The translations under genes and the position numbers were made by a program. Positions 19,659 through 28,383 of a DNA stretch of 53,599 bases are shown here, in pieces. How positions within the stretch are numbered: position 1 is the first letter of the stretch; every line of letters starts with the position of its first letter. The stretch covers positions 1 to 53,599 of the forward strand of contig NZ_JAFLDT010000018.1 in the NCBI RefSeq assembly GCF_017302315.1, in the 5' to 3' direction. The notes under the pieces are model-generated. The model searched no databases and was not told the DNA's origin. It saw nothing but the letters and a program-made list of their open reading frames with translations. This DNA is from Zoogloea sp. Lineage in GTDB: Bacteria; Pseudomonadota; Gammaproteobacteria; Burkholderiales; Rhodocyclaceae.

Positions 19659-19888
19659 CCATTGATCCGAAATCCGACATGTTCCGGCGTTTCCGGGATG
19701 TGGCGGTGGCAGGGTCGTCTTTCCTGCGTCTGGTCAGTGTGTCCAGGAGCAAGAAGAACGGAGCGGTGCGTGTGCTGGACGAGGGAGAACGGCATGCAGC
19801 ATCGCGGAGTGTACAAGTACTCCGAAGAGTCCCATCAACCAAGCGTGAGCGGTCCAAACAGGGCCAAGACTTCGATCGAAGGGCAACC

Positions 19889-21049
19889 ATGAAAATTCAC
19901 GAATATCAGGGCAAGGAAATCCTGAGAAAATTTGGCGTCACGACGCCGCGCGGCGTGCCGTGTTTCTCAGTCGATGAGGCAGTCAAGGCAGCGGAAACGC
20001 TGGGCGGCAAGGTCTGGGTTGTCAAGGCCCAGATTCACGCCGGTGGCCGTGGCAAGGGCGGTGGCGTCAAGGTCGCCAAGTCCCTGGACGAAGTGCGCCA
20101 GTACGCCGGGCAGATCCTCGGCATGCAGCTGGTCACTCACCAGACCGGCCCCGAAGGCCAGAAGGTGCGTCGCCTGCTCATCGAAGAAGGCGCCGACATC
20201 AAAAAGGAATACTACGTTGCCGCGCTGACCGACCGCGCCACGCAGAAGGTCGCCATGATGGCCTCCAGCGAAGGTGGTATGGACATCGAGGAAGTTGCTC
20301 ACTCGACCCCCGAGAAGATCCTCAAGGTCTTCGTCGATCCGGCCACCGGCCTGACCGACGAACAGGCCCTGTATCTCTCCAACGGTATCGGCGTTCCCGA
20401 AGGCTCCACCGCCCAGGCTGTGGACACCCTCAAGAAGCTGTACACCACCTACATGGAAACCGATGCTTCCCTGGCGGAAATCAACCCGCTGATCCTGGAA
20501 GGCAACGGCACCATCAAGGCTCTGGACGCCAAGTTCAACTTCGACTCCAACGCCCTCTACCGTCATCCCGAAATCGTCGAGTTCCGCGATCTGGATGAAG
20601 AGGATGCCGACGAGATCGAAGCTTCCAAGTTCGATCTGGCCTACATCTCCCTGGACGGCAACATCGGCTGTCTGGTGAACGGTGCCGGCCTGGCGATGGC
20701 CACCATGGACACCATCAAGCTGTTCGGTGCCGAGCCCGCCAACTTCCTCGATGTGGGCGGCGGCGCCACCACCGAGAAGGTGACCGAAGCCTTCAAGATC
20801 ATGCTCAAGAACCCCAAGGTCAAGGGCATTCTCGTCAACATCTTCGGCGGCATCATGCGCTGCGACACCATCGCCACCGGCGTTGTGACCGCGGCCAAGG
20901 AAGTGCATCTGTCGGTTCCGCTGGTTGTCCGCATGAAGGGCACCAACGAAGAAATCGGCAAGCAGATCCTGCGCGATTCGGGCCTCCCGATCATCGCTGC
21001 CGACACCATGGCCGAAGCGGCCCAGAAGATCGTCGACGCGGTCAAGTAA
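19889..21049 (+). CDS. sucC: Succinyl-CoA ligase, beta subunit
   Basis: A 386-residue subunit of the TCA-cycle enzyme that converts succinyl-CoA to succinate with formation of ATP or GTP. The N-terminal [17 protein letters not shown], the ATP-grasp segment ([18 protein letters not shown]) and the C-terminal CoA-ligase segment ([13 protein letters not shown]) are all diagnostic. GAAGGG upstream of 19889 acts as the ribosome-binding site. Codon use is strongly biased, as for a highly expressed gene. sucD follows after 11 bp. Confidence 0.97.
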   Translation: MKIHEYQGKEILRKFGVTTPRGVPCFSVDEAVKAAETLGGKVWVVKAQIHAGGRGKGGGVKVAKSLDEVRQYAGQILGMQLVTHQTGPEGQKVRRLLIEEGADIKKEYYVAALTDRATQKVAMMASSEGGMDIEEVAHSTPEKILKVFVDPATGLTDEQALYLSNGIGVPEGSTAQAVDTLKKLYTTYMETDASLAEINPLILEGNGTIKALDAKFNFDSNALYRHPEIVEFRDLDEEDADEIEASKFDLAYISLDGNIGCLVNGAGLAMATMDTIKLFGAEPANFLDVGGGATTEKVTEAFKIMLKNPKVKGILVNIFGGIMRCDTIATGVVTAAKEVHLSVPLVVRMKGTNEEIGKQILRDSGLPIIAADTMAEAAQKIVDAVK

Positions 21050-21060
21050 GGAGTTAGCGA

Positions 21061-21954
21061 ATGTCCATCCTGATCAACAAAGACACCAAGGTCATCACCC
21101 AGGGGATCACCGGCAAGACCGGTCAGTTCCACACGGAAAAGTGCCAGGAATACGCCAACGGCAAGGAATGCTTCGTTGCCGGCGTTAACCCCAAGAAGGC
21201 TGGCGAGAAGATCTTCGACATCCCCATCTACGCCTCCGTCAAGGAAGCGGCTGCCGAAACCGGCGCCACCGTCTCCGTGATCTACGTGCCGCCCGCTGGC
21301 GCGGCTGCGGCGATCTGGGAAGCCGTTGAAGCCGACCTCGACCTGGCCATCTGCATTACCGAAGGCATCCCCGTCCGGGACATGCTGGAAGTGCGCAACA
21401 AGATGAAGAAGAAGGTTGCGGCTGGCGGCAAGGAAACCCTGCTGCTGGGCCCCAACTGCCCGGGTCTCATCACGCCCGAGGAGATCAAGATCGGCATCAT
21501 GCCGGGCCACATTCACCGCAAGGGTCGCATCGGCGTGGTTTCCCGCTCCGGCACCCTGACCTACGAAGCTGTTGCCCAGCTGACCGAAATCGGTCTGGGC
21601 CAGTCTTCCGCCGTCGGTATCGGTGGTGACCCGATCAATGGTCTGAAGCACATCGACGTGATGCGCATGTTCAACGACGATCCCGATACTGACGCCGTCA
21701 TCATGATCGGTGAGATCGGTGGTCCGGATGAAGCCGAAGCTGCCCAGTGGTGCAAGGCCAACATGAAGAAGCCGATCGTTGGCTTCATCGCCGGTGTGAC
21801 TGCCCCCGCGGGCAAGCGCATGGGTCATGCGGGTGCACTGATCTCCGGCGGCGCCGACACGGCCGACGCCAAGCTCGCCATCATGGAAGAGTGTGGCTTC
21901 ACCGTGACGCGTAATCCGTCCGAGATGGCCAAACTGCTGAAGGCCATGCTGTAA
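21061..21954 (+). CDS. sucD: Succinyl-CoA ligase, alpha subunit
   Basis: A 297-residue subunit carrying the phosphorylated active-site histidine H256 ([14 protein letters not shown]) and the CoA-binding Rossmann fold ([13 protein letters not shown]). It pairs with SucC from the preceding gene. It is slightly longer than the E. coli protein (289). A ribosome-binding AGGAG lies before the ATG. A strong terminator follows, closing the sucCD operon. Codon use is highly biased, as in sucC. Confidence 0.97.
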   Translation: MSILINKDTKVITQGITGKTGQFHTEKCQEYANGKECFVAGVNPKKAGEKIFDIPIYASVKEAAAETGATVSVIYVPPAGAAAAIWEAVEADLDLAICITEGIPVRDMLEVRNKMKKKVAAGGKETLLLGPNCPGLITPEEIKIGIMPGHIHRKGRIGVVSRSGTLTYEAVAQLTEIGLGQSSAVGIGGDPINGLKHIDVMRMFNDDPDTDAVIMIGEIGGPDEAEAAQWCKANMKKPIVGFIAGVTAPAGKRMGHAGALISGGADTADAKLAIMEECGFTVTRNPSEMAKLLKAML

Positions 21955-21975
21955 CCAGGCTCCTGAGCTTGTGCG

Positions 21976-22009
21976 AACCGCGCCCGTGCTTTTGCCCGGG
22001 CGCGGTTTT
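21976..22009 (+). terminator. Rho-independent terminator of sucCD
   Basis: An 11-bp perfect stem (AACCGCGCCCG/CGGGCGCGGTT) with a TGCTTTTGCC loop is followed by TTTT. It separates sucCD from the phosphatase cluster. Confidence 0.9.
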
Positions 22010-22092
22010 CATTTGTAGGGCTGACTTCGGGGGATGGCAGCTTGCCTGCGAGCCGCGTCGGGTACAGTGTCTATAGTCCCGCTTGTGACGGA

Positions 22093-22872
22093 ATGTTCAA
22101 TGTGAGCGAAGGGAAGGCTAACTGGCGAATGGCAATGGCTTCCCATGTCGGGTTGGTGCGCTTGCGCAATGAAGACTGCGTGGCTTTCAACGAGAAGCGC
22201 GGTCTGGCGGTCCTGGCTGACGGCATGGGGGGGCATGCGGGGGGGGCTGAAGCCTCGCAGATGGCGGTATTGGCCTGGATGGAGCGTTTGCTTGCGGTCG
22301 ACGGCGAGATGCTTGTGGAGGACGATCTGCGGCATGCGGCGTATCTTGCCAATCGGGCGGTATTCATGGCCTCGCGTCGAGATCCGGGCCTGCGAGGGAT
22401 GGGGAGTACCCTCGTCGCAGGGTGCTTTCGTGCAGACGGCGTCCTGCTTGTTGCCAACGTAGGCGATTCGCGACTCTATCGATTGCGTGGTGATGACCTG
22501 GAGTGTCTTACACACGATCACAGTGTATTGCGGGCACAGTGCGACGCGGGCATGATTGGATCTGCATCCGAGGGTCCTGTGGCCCTGCGTGGCCTGCTGA
22601 CAAGGGCGATCGGTGTTGAGGCAGATGTCGTGCCTGATGTGACCGCGTTTTTTCTGGCGCCCGACGATCACTATCTGTTGTGCTCGGATGGCCTCACCGA
22701 CATGGTTTCGGAAGCGGATATTGCCGAAGTGCTGGTCACGCTTGGTGGTAGTCCCCAAGTTGCGGCTGAACATCTGGTTGATTTGGCCATTGATCGGGGG
22801 GGGGTGGATAATGTGTCGGTCATCGTTGTGTCGTCCTGTACATATGTGCGCCTTGGTACAGAACTCGGTTAA
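22093..22872 (+). CDS. PP2C-family serine/threonine phosphatase
   Basis: A 259-residue cytosolic protein with the PP2C metal-binding motifs in order: RNEDC (26-29), LADGMGGHAGG (D43), GMGSTLVAG, NVGDSRLYRL, CSDGLTDMV and DNVSVIVV. It should remove phosphate from Ser/Thr residues with Mn or Mg. The start at 22093 is the best ATG, although its ribosome-binding site is weak. It is the first gene of a same-strand cluster with an FHA protein 25 bp downstream. No Ser/Thr kinase is encoded in the window. The gene contains G tracts of 7, 8 and 9 bases (22227-22233, 22239-22246, 22796-22804), two of them inside the catalytic motif. Confidence 0.92.
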   Translation: MFNVSEGKANWRMAMASHVGLVRLRNEDCVAFNEKRGLAVLADGMGGHAGGAEASQMAVLAWMERLLAVDGEMLVEDDLRHAAYLANRAVFMASRRDPGLRGMGSTLVAGCFRADGVLLVANVGDSRLYRLRGDDLECLTHDHSVLRAQCDAGMIGSASEGPVALRGLLTRAIGVEADVVPDVTAFFLAPDDHYLLCSDGLTDMVSEADIAEVLVTLGGSPQVAAEHLVDLAIDRGGVDNVSVIVVSSCTYVRLGTELG

Positions 22873-22897
22873 GGCTCGTTTCGGATAGGAAAAAGCA

Positions 22898-23578
22898 ATG
22901 CCCAGGTTGATTTTGAGCATGGATGGTCTGGTTCTGAAGGAAATGCCCCTCGAGAAGGAGCGCACCACCATCGGTCGCAAGCCCCACAATGATATCCAGA
23001 TTGACAATCTGGCCATCAGCGGGGAGCACGCTGCGATAGTTACAATCCTGAATGATGCCTTTCTTGAGGATCTGAACAGCACCAACGGTACATACGTCAA
23101 CGGCCAGCCCGTCAAGAAGCATGTTCTTCAGAACAATGATGTGGTGGAGTTAGGGAAGTATCGTCTCAAGTTCCTGGCGGAGCAGAATACCGCGGGCTCG
23201 GAGCATGACGAGGCCGTGTCCTTTGGTGCCGCCCTTGCCGTCGATGCACCGGCCAGCGGGGGGGGGGCGGCCGAGGCGGCGGTATCGGCTGCGCCTACGG
23301 TGAGCGTTGTAGGGATGATCCAGATTCTTAGCGGGACCCACGCCGGCCGCACGCTCGAGTTGTCGAAGTCCTTGACCACATTGGGCAAGCCGGGCACCCA
23401 GGTTGCTGTGATTACTCGCCGTCCTCATGGCTATTTCATTACGCATGTCGAAGGCACCGTGTTTCCCGTGGTCAACGGGCACTCCCTTGATGCCCAGGCG
23501 CATCGCCTGAATGATCATGACATCATCGAGATCGCGGGCGTGAAGATGGAATTCTTCTCCCAGACTGTCCAAAATTAG
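22898..23578 (+). CDS. FHA-domain protein with a second degenerate FHA-like domain
   Basis: A 226-residue protein. The first FHA domain (~5-95) has the phosphothreonine-binding residues: G26-R27 (TTIGRKPHND), S41-GE-H44 and N60-STN-G (LNSTNGTYVNG). After an Ala/Gly linker, a second domain (~135-222; IQILSGTHAGRTLEL ... LNDHDIIEIAGVKMEFF) keeps the FHA strand pattern but lacks the Arg and Ser-x-x-His residues, so it should not bind phosphothreonine. The linker codes through an uninterrupted run of ten G (23258-23267). Its position after a PP2C gene suggests it reads the phosphorylation the phosphatase removes. Confidence 0.9.
   Translation: MPRLILSMDGLVLKEMPLEKERTTIGRKPHNDIQIDNLAISGEHAAIVTILNDAFLEDLNSTNGTYVNGQPVKKHVLQNNDVVELGKYRLKFLAEQNTAGSEHDEAVSFGAALAVDAPASGGGAAEAAVSAAPTVSVVGMIQILSGTHAGRTLELSKSLTTLGKPGTQVAVITRRPHGYFITHVEGTVFPVVNGHSLDAQAHRLNDHDIIEIAGVKMEFFSQTVQN
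23258..23267. repeat. G10 homopolymer in the FHA gene
   Basis: Ten consecutive G in the linker between the two FHA-like domains. This is the longest G tract I noticed. A slip of one base would keep the first domain and remove the second. Confidence 0.8.
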
Positions 23579-23607
23579 CAATCATTGCGGGTCTGCGTTA
23601 CCGAAGC

Positions 23608-23733
23608 GTGATATTTCTGACGTCCGGCATTCTCGTCGGATCGTATTCTGATGAACTGGCGCTGGATCTTATTTCGGTATCTGGGCGTGCCGTCCAGTTG
23701 CCCCTCTTGCGGAAATTCATGGATACAAGATGA
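23608..23733 (+). CDS. Possible 41-codon leader/small protein
   Basis: A frame open from a GTG at 23608 encodes VIFLTSGILVGSYSDELALD and ends FMDTR; its TGA overlaps the ATG of the next gene (ATGA). It fills most of the 151-bp gap between the FHA and metallo-hydrolase genes. There is no clear ribosome-binding site and no ATG start, so it may be chance. Confidence 0.25.
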   Translation: MIFLTSGILVGSYSDELALDLISVSGRAVQLPLLRKFMDTR

Positions 23734-24500
23734 AGGTGCGGGTTCTGGGGTGCAGTGGCGGGATCGGTGGGCGCAACCAGCGCACCACTGCTCTGCTGGT
23801 CGATCATGACATCCTGATCGATGCGGGTACCGGGGTTGGTGATCTGGAGTACGACGAACTCCTGAAGATTGATCACGTCTTCGTGACCCATGCGCACCTT
23901 GACCACATTGCGATGATTCCGCTGTTGGTGGACACCGTGGGTGAGGCGCGATCCATGCCCATCGTCGTCCATGGGTCGCCGGAAACCTTGCGTATCCTGC
24001 GCTCCCATATCTTCAACTGGCTTGTTTGGCCGGACTTCTCTTCCATACCTGATCGACACAATCCTTTCCTGCGCTTTCAGGAAATGCGGGTCGATGAGGT
24101 CGCCAAGCTGGGTGGCGGGCGTCAGATCAGGGCCCTGCCCGCCCTACATACGGTTCCGGCGGTCGCCTATCAGGTGTCGGGTGAGGGTGGAAGCCTGGTT
24201 TTCTCGGGTGATACGACTTATTCAGAGCCCCTGATCGCGGCGATAAATGAGATTCCCGATCTGCGCTACCTTATCATCGAGACTGCCTTCCCGGACGCCC
24301 TGCATGATCTCGCTTTGGCCTCGCGTCACCTGTGTCCGAGTCTGCTGGCTGTGTTTCTCGAACGGGTCACGTCGAATCCGGAGGTGTGGATCACACATCT
24401 CAAACCCAGCCGGGCTCAAACAACCCTTGATGAGATCTTGAGCTACTGTGGCAGATTTTCTCCACGGGCGCTCTACAATGGGCTGGAGTTGGTGCTCTAG
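23730..24500 (+). CDS. Metallo-beta-lactamase-fold protein, class II cyclic-nucleotide phosphodiesterase-like
   Basis: A 256-residue metallo-hydrolase with the metal-binding signature THAHLDH (~52-58), a further His in ALHTVPAVAYQV, Asp in FSGDTTYS and a final His in WITHLKPS. The overall pattern, including VRVLGCSGGIGG at the N-terminus and LIIETAFPD, matches class II cAMP/cGMP phosphodiesterases (CpdP/PDE1 type) more than RNase Z or glyoxalase II. The substrate is inferred. It is the third gene of the PP2C-FHA-ATPase cluster; spacing to the next gene is 97 bp. Confidence 0.85.
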   Translation: MKVRVLGCSGGIGGRNQRTTALLVDHDILIDAGTGVGDLEYDELLKIDHVFVTHAHLDHIAMIPLLVDTVGEARSMPIVVHGSPETLRILRSHIFNWLVWPDFSSIPDRHNPFLRFQEMRVDEVAKLGGGRQIRALPALHTVPAVAYQVSGEGGSLVFSGDTTYSEPLIAAINEIPDLRYLIIETAFPDALHDLALASRHLCPSLLAVFLERVTSNPEVWITHLKPSRAQTTLDEILSYCGRFSPRALYNGLELVL

Positions 24501-24597
24501 GCGCCTCGTTCGGGGGGCTTTGCTGCAGCGCCTCGAATACCGTTTCAACCTCCCCGCCCCATGCCATGAGGGCCTATTTTCCGGAACCTGATCGAAC

Positions 24598-26955
24598 ATG
24601 AGCAGTATCCATAAGGGTGGTGCGAGCGACGTAGCCAGTCGTCTGGCCTTTTTCAAAGGGCTCCAGACCGTTACCAACCGCATTCACGCGACCGAGAACA
24701 TTGACGAGATCATGTTCGAGCTTTCGGCGGACATTTGCTCGTTGTTTGCCGCCGACAGATTGACCATCTACGTGGTCGACGAGAGCAAGACCACGATCTC
24801 GTCGCGGGTCAAGACCGGGTTGCACAGTATTCGCACCATCCGTCTTCCAATTGCCGAAAACAGTGTGGCGGGCTACGTAGCCCTCACCGGGCAGATGCTG
24901 AACATCCACGATGCCTACGACGAGCAGGAGCTCAAGGCCATCTCGATGCGCATGGAGTTCCGCAAGGAGGTTGATGAGCGGACGGGCTATCGTTGCCATC
25001 AGATGCTTGTGGCGCCAATTTCCAGTGCCGAGACTGGCGATATCCTAGGCGTGATTCAGCTTATCAACTCCCGGAGCGGTGAGGTCTTCTCGGCCATCGC
25101 TGAGGAGGGTATCCAGGGGCTCGGGCAGACGCTTGCGGTGGCATTTGCTCAGCGCCGCCACGCTTTGGTGCAGCCCAAGTCCAAATACGAGGGTTTGGTG
25201 AATGATGGCAAGCTCACCGGAGCGGAGCTCGAAGCGGCCACGAGCATTGCGCGGGACCAAGGGGTCTCCCTTGAGCATCTCCTCCTCGAGCAATACAAGC
25301 TGAAGCCGGCGGATATCGGTAGCGCGATCTCGCGGTTCTTTGGCGTTCCCTACGAGCCCTTTCGGCCTGATCGGGTCAAGCCCCTGGATCTGCTCAGGAA
25401 CCTCAAACGTGACTATGTGCAGCAGGCCCAGTGGCTTCCGCTCGAAGAAAACCCTGAAGGCCTGCTCACCCTGGTGACCGACCCCGAGCAGGCAATCGCC
25501 TCGCGCGTCGTCCAGAACGTCTTTCCCAAGGCTGCGCCCGTATTTTGTGTGACCACCCAGGTGGAGTTCACACAGACTGTCGCCCAGTTTTTTGGGGGGA
25601 GTGCATCCGATGATGCATCTGTGTCGGACCTCCTGTCGGACATGCAGGATGACGATGGTGAGGGCTCCCCGGTTGCCGAGGATGTCTCGGCAGCCGCCGA
25701 CAATGAACTCGTGAAGCTGGTCAACCGCATCATCATTGATGCCCACCGCCAAGGTGCATCCGACATCCATATCGAACCGCGTCCCGGCAAGGAAAAGACG
25801 CAGATTCGTTTTCGCCGTGATGGCTCTCTGGTGCCTTACATCGAAGTTCCGTCGAGCTATCGAAACCCGATTGTCACACGCATCAAGATCATGTGTGATC
25901 TCGACATCTCCGAGCGGCGAAAACCCCAGGATGGCAAGATCAAGTTCCGGCGATTCGGCCCCCTCGATATTGAGTTGCGCGTGGCGACCGTGCCGACCAC
26001 TGGTGGCATGGAAGATGTGGTCATGCGCCTGCTGGCCAATAGCGAACCCATTCCACTCGAGAAACTCGGCTTGCTGGAGAGCAATTTTGATCGGCTCCAA
26101 CAAACAGTTGCCAAGCCCTACGGCATTTTCTTCGTGTGCGGCCCCACTGGGTCCGGTAAGACGACTACCCTGCATTCGATTCTGGGCCATATCAACACGC
26201 CAGAGACCAAGATCTGGACGGCTGAGGATCCCGTGGAAATCACCCAGAAGGGGCTGCGTCAGGTGCAGGTGAACCGCAAGGCGGGTCTCGATTTTCCGAC
26301 GGTCATGCGTTCTTTCCTGCGTGCAGATCCGGATGTGATCATGGTTGGCGAAATGCGCGACAAGGAGACGGTGTCAATCGGTCTGGAGGCCTCCCTGACC
26401 GGTCACCTCGTCTTCAGCACCCTCCATACCAACAGTGCTCCGGAGTCCATCGTGCGCCTGCTTGATATGGGTATGGATCCTTTCAACTTTGCCGATGCCC
26501 TCCTCGGCATTCTCGCCCAGCGCTTGGCCAAACGTCTCTGCGGCAAATGCAAGAAACCCTACCATCCGTCGGAAGATGAGGTTCGGGGGATGTTGGATGA
26601 ATATTGTGAAGACCTCCGCCAGACTCCCGCCTTCATGGATGATCCCGTTGCCGCACGGGAGCAGATATTGGCACGCTGGCGTCAGAGCTACGCCGATGAG
26701 AACGGGAGATTTACCCTGTACGAGCCGGTTGGCTGCGATCAGTGCAACGGCGGATACAAGGGGCGGCTGGGCCTGCACGAGCTCATGGTGGGATCTGATC
26801 GCATCAAGTCCCTGATCCAGGAGCGCGCCCGGGTGTCCGCGCTCCTTTCTGCCGCGTTGGATGAGGGCATGCGAACCTTGCGCCAGGATGGCATTGAAAA
26901 GGTGTTCGGTGGCGTCACGGACCTCAAACAGGTGCGCAAAGTGTGCATCCGCTGA
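24598..26955 (+). CDS. GAF-MshEN-PilB/GspE-type ATPase
   Basis: A 785-residue hexameric-motor-type ATPase. An N-terminal GAF domain (~20-185) is followed by an MshEN/T2SSE-N domain (~197-335), which in other ATPases can bind cyclic di-GMP, an acidic linker (~336-367), and the PulE/PilB core. That core has Walker A GPTGSGKTTT (515-524), Asp box, Walker B DPDVIMVGEMRD (577-588), His box STLHTN, and four zinc-ligand cysteines C648, C651, C713 and C716 (CGKC, CDQC). PilB/GspE proteins power pilus or pseudopilus assembly, but no platform protein or pilin is encoded nearby. It is the last gene of the PP2C-FHA cluster and converges with amiC. Confidence 0.92.
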   Translation: MSSIHKGGASDVASRLAFFKGLQTVTNRIHATENIDEIMFELSADICSLFAADRLTIYVVDESKTTISSRVKTGLHSIRTIRLPIAENSVAGYVALTGQMLNIHDAYDEQELKAISMRMEFRKEVDERTGYRCHQMLVAPISSAETGDILGVIQLINSRSGEVFSAIAEEGIQGLGQTLAVAFAQRRHALVQPKSKYEGLVNDGKLTGAELEAATSIARDQGVSLEHLLLEQYKLKPADIGSAISRFFGVPYEPFRPDRVKPLDLLRNLKRDYVQQAQWLPLEENPEGLLTLVTDPEQAIASRVVQNVFPKAAPVFCVTTQVEFTQTVAQFFGGSASDDASVSDLLSDMQDDDGEGSPVAEDVSAAADNELVKLVNRIIIDAHRQGASDIHIEPRPGKEKTQIRFRRDGSLVPYIEVPSSYRNPIVTRIKIMCDLDISERRKPQDGKIKFRRFGPLDIELRVATVPTTGGMEDVVMRLLANSEPIPLEKLGLLESNFDRLQQTVAKPYGIFFVCGPTGSGKTTTLHSILGHINTPETKIWTAEDPVEITQKGLRQVQVNRKAGLDFPTVMRSFLRADPDVIMVGEMRDKETVSIGLEASLTGHLVFSTLHTNSAPESIVRLLDMGMDPFNFADALLGILAQRLAKRLCGKCKKPYHPSEDEVRGMLDEYCEDLRQTPAFMDDPVAAREQILARWRQSYADENGRFTLYEPVGCDQCNGGYKGRLGLHELMVGSDRIKSLIQERARVSALLSAALDEGMRTLRQDGIEKVFGGVTDLKQVRKVCIR

Positions 26956-26976
26956 GGTGTTCGGCCATGCGTTGCA

Positions 26977-28383
26977 TCAGTTGAGGCTGGCAAGCTTGGA
27001 CTTCGACAGGGGCGGATTCTTGGCAAAGTAGCGTCTCAGCCCGCGCAGGATCGCTTCAGCCATCCTGTCCTGGTACGCTTCGTCGTTGAGGCGGGCTTCT
27101 TCTTCCGGGTTTGAGATGAACGCCGTCTCGATCAGGATCGAGGGGATGTCGGGTGCCTTCAGGACGGCAAAGCTGGCCTGCTCGACTTCGCCTTTATGCA
27201 GCCGGTTGATCCCACCGAGTTCTCCGAGCACCGCCTTGCCGACTTTCAGGCTGTCATTGATGGCTGCGGTCTGGGACAAGTCCAACAATGTACGCGCCAG
27301 GTGGCTGTCCTTGACCCCGAGATTGACCCCCCCAATCAGATCAGCGGCGTTTTCCTTTTGAGCAAGCCAGCGGGCCGCCGTGCTCGACGCGCCCTTGTCG
27401 GACAACACGAACACCGAGCTGCCCCGTGCGGTGGGACTGATGAAGGCATCGGCGTGAATCGACACGAAGAGGTCGGCCTGTACACGGCGCGCCTTCGCAA
27501 CGCGTTGCTGAAGCGGCACAAAGTAGTCGGCGTCGCGGGTCAACATGGCACGCATGTTGGGTTCGGCGTCGATGCGCGCTTTCAGACGTCGCCCGACGGA
27601 AAGGGTGACGTGCTTCTCGAAACTACCCGCTGCACCTACCGCACCGGGATCTTCACCGCCGTGGCCAGGGTCGATGGCAATGGTGATCAGTCGGCTCACC
27701 ATTGGCTCATCCTCGCCGGCCGGTCTGTGCGCACGGTCAGTGGTGGCCTCGCGTTTTGGCGGATCGATTTTCCGCTCAGCTTCTGCAGTGCGTCTGGGGG
27801 GCTTTTCCTCTGCTTTCCCGACGACAGGCGGGGGAGTGGCGCCGCCGGCAGCGGCTTCCTCGGGAGAGAGCTTTTCGAGGAAGGCCAGCAGGGGGTCTAT
27901 GGGCTCTGTGGGATAGAGGTCGAGTACAAGGCGATAGCCATAGTCACCAATGGGTTTCAGAGTGAAAACCTGTGGAATGACCTCGGTCTTTAGATCAATG
28001 ACCAGTCGAACGACGCCTGGGCGATTTCTCCCGGCGCGGATGAGCTGGATATACGGATCTTGTCCGGTGATTTTGGCCGGGAGGGACTGAAGAACACTAT
28101 TGAGTTCAAGCCCTTCCAAGTCCACCACCAGCCGTTCTGGTTGGTGGGCGGAATGGTGACTGAAGATCAGCGGTTCCCGGCTCTCGAGCGTGATCCGGGT
28201 GTAGTCCCGCGCTGGCCACACGCGCACAGCAAGGACGGATGCCGGGGCGGCGGCGACATTCCTGCTGACGAGCAGTAGCAGACTTGCGGCTGCCGAACCC
28301 AGGAGGCGCCGACGGGTCACGTTCCTGATATCGCCGGATGTCAGGGTGGTGCGGCTGTGCTTGAATCCAGATTTTGAAGACAT
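26977..28383 (-). CDS. amiC: N-acetylmuramoyl-L-alanine amidase AmiC
   Basis: A 468-residue periplasmic amidase that cuts stem peptides from septal peptidoglycan during daughter-cell separation. A twin-arginine signal (TRRRLLGSAAASLLLLV, ~23-39) directs Tat export. An AMIN domain (~50-155) targets the septum, a Pro/Lys-rich linker follows, and the Amidase_3 catalytic domain (~230-460) has its zinc ligands in IDPGHGGEDPG (H241), SIHADAF and LIETAFISNPEEE. The gene overlaps tsaE by 43 bp, giving a tsaE-amiC operon as in many proteobacteria. Confidence 0.95.
   Translation of the reverse strand: MSSKSGFKHSRTTLTSGDIRNVTRRRLLGSAAASLLLLVSRNVAAAPASVLAVRVWPARDYTRITLESREPLIFSHHSAHQPERLVVDLEGLELNSVLQSLPAKITGQDPYIQLIRAGRNRPGVVRLVIDLKTEVIPQVFTLKPIGDYGYRLVLDLYPTEPIDPLLAFLEKLSPEEAAAGGATPPPVVGKAEEKPPRRTAEAERKIDPPKREATTDRAHRPAGEDEPMVSRLITIAIDPGHGGEDPGAVGAAGSFEKHVTLSVGRRLKARIDAEPNMRAMLTRDADYFVPLQQRVAKARRVQADLFVSIHADAFISPTARGSSVFVLSDKGASSTAARWLAQKENAADLIGGVNLGVKDSHLARTLLDLSQTAAINDSLKVGKAVLGELGGINRLHKGEVEQASFAVLKAPDIPSILIETAFISNPEEEARLNDEAYQDRMAEAILRGLRRYFAKNPPLSKSKLASLN

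Noticed and set aside
20641-21828. A 395-codon frame opposite sucC-sucD
   Set aside because: Antisense shadow across two strongly conserved genes with biased codons.
26956-26976. Terminator between the ATPase gene and amiC
   Set aside because: The 21-bp gap between the convergent stops has no hairpin.
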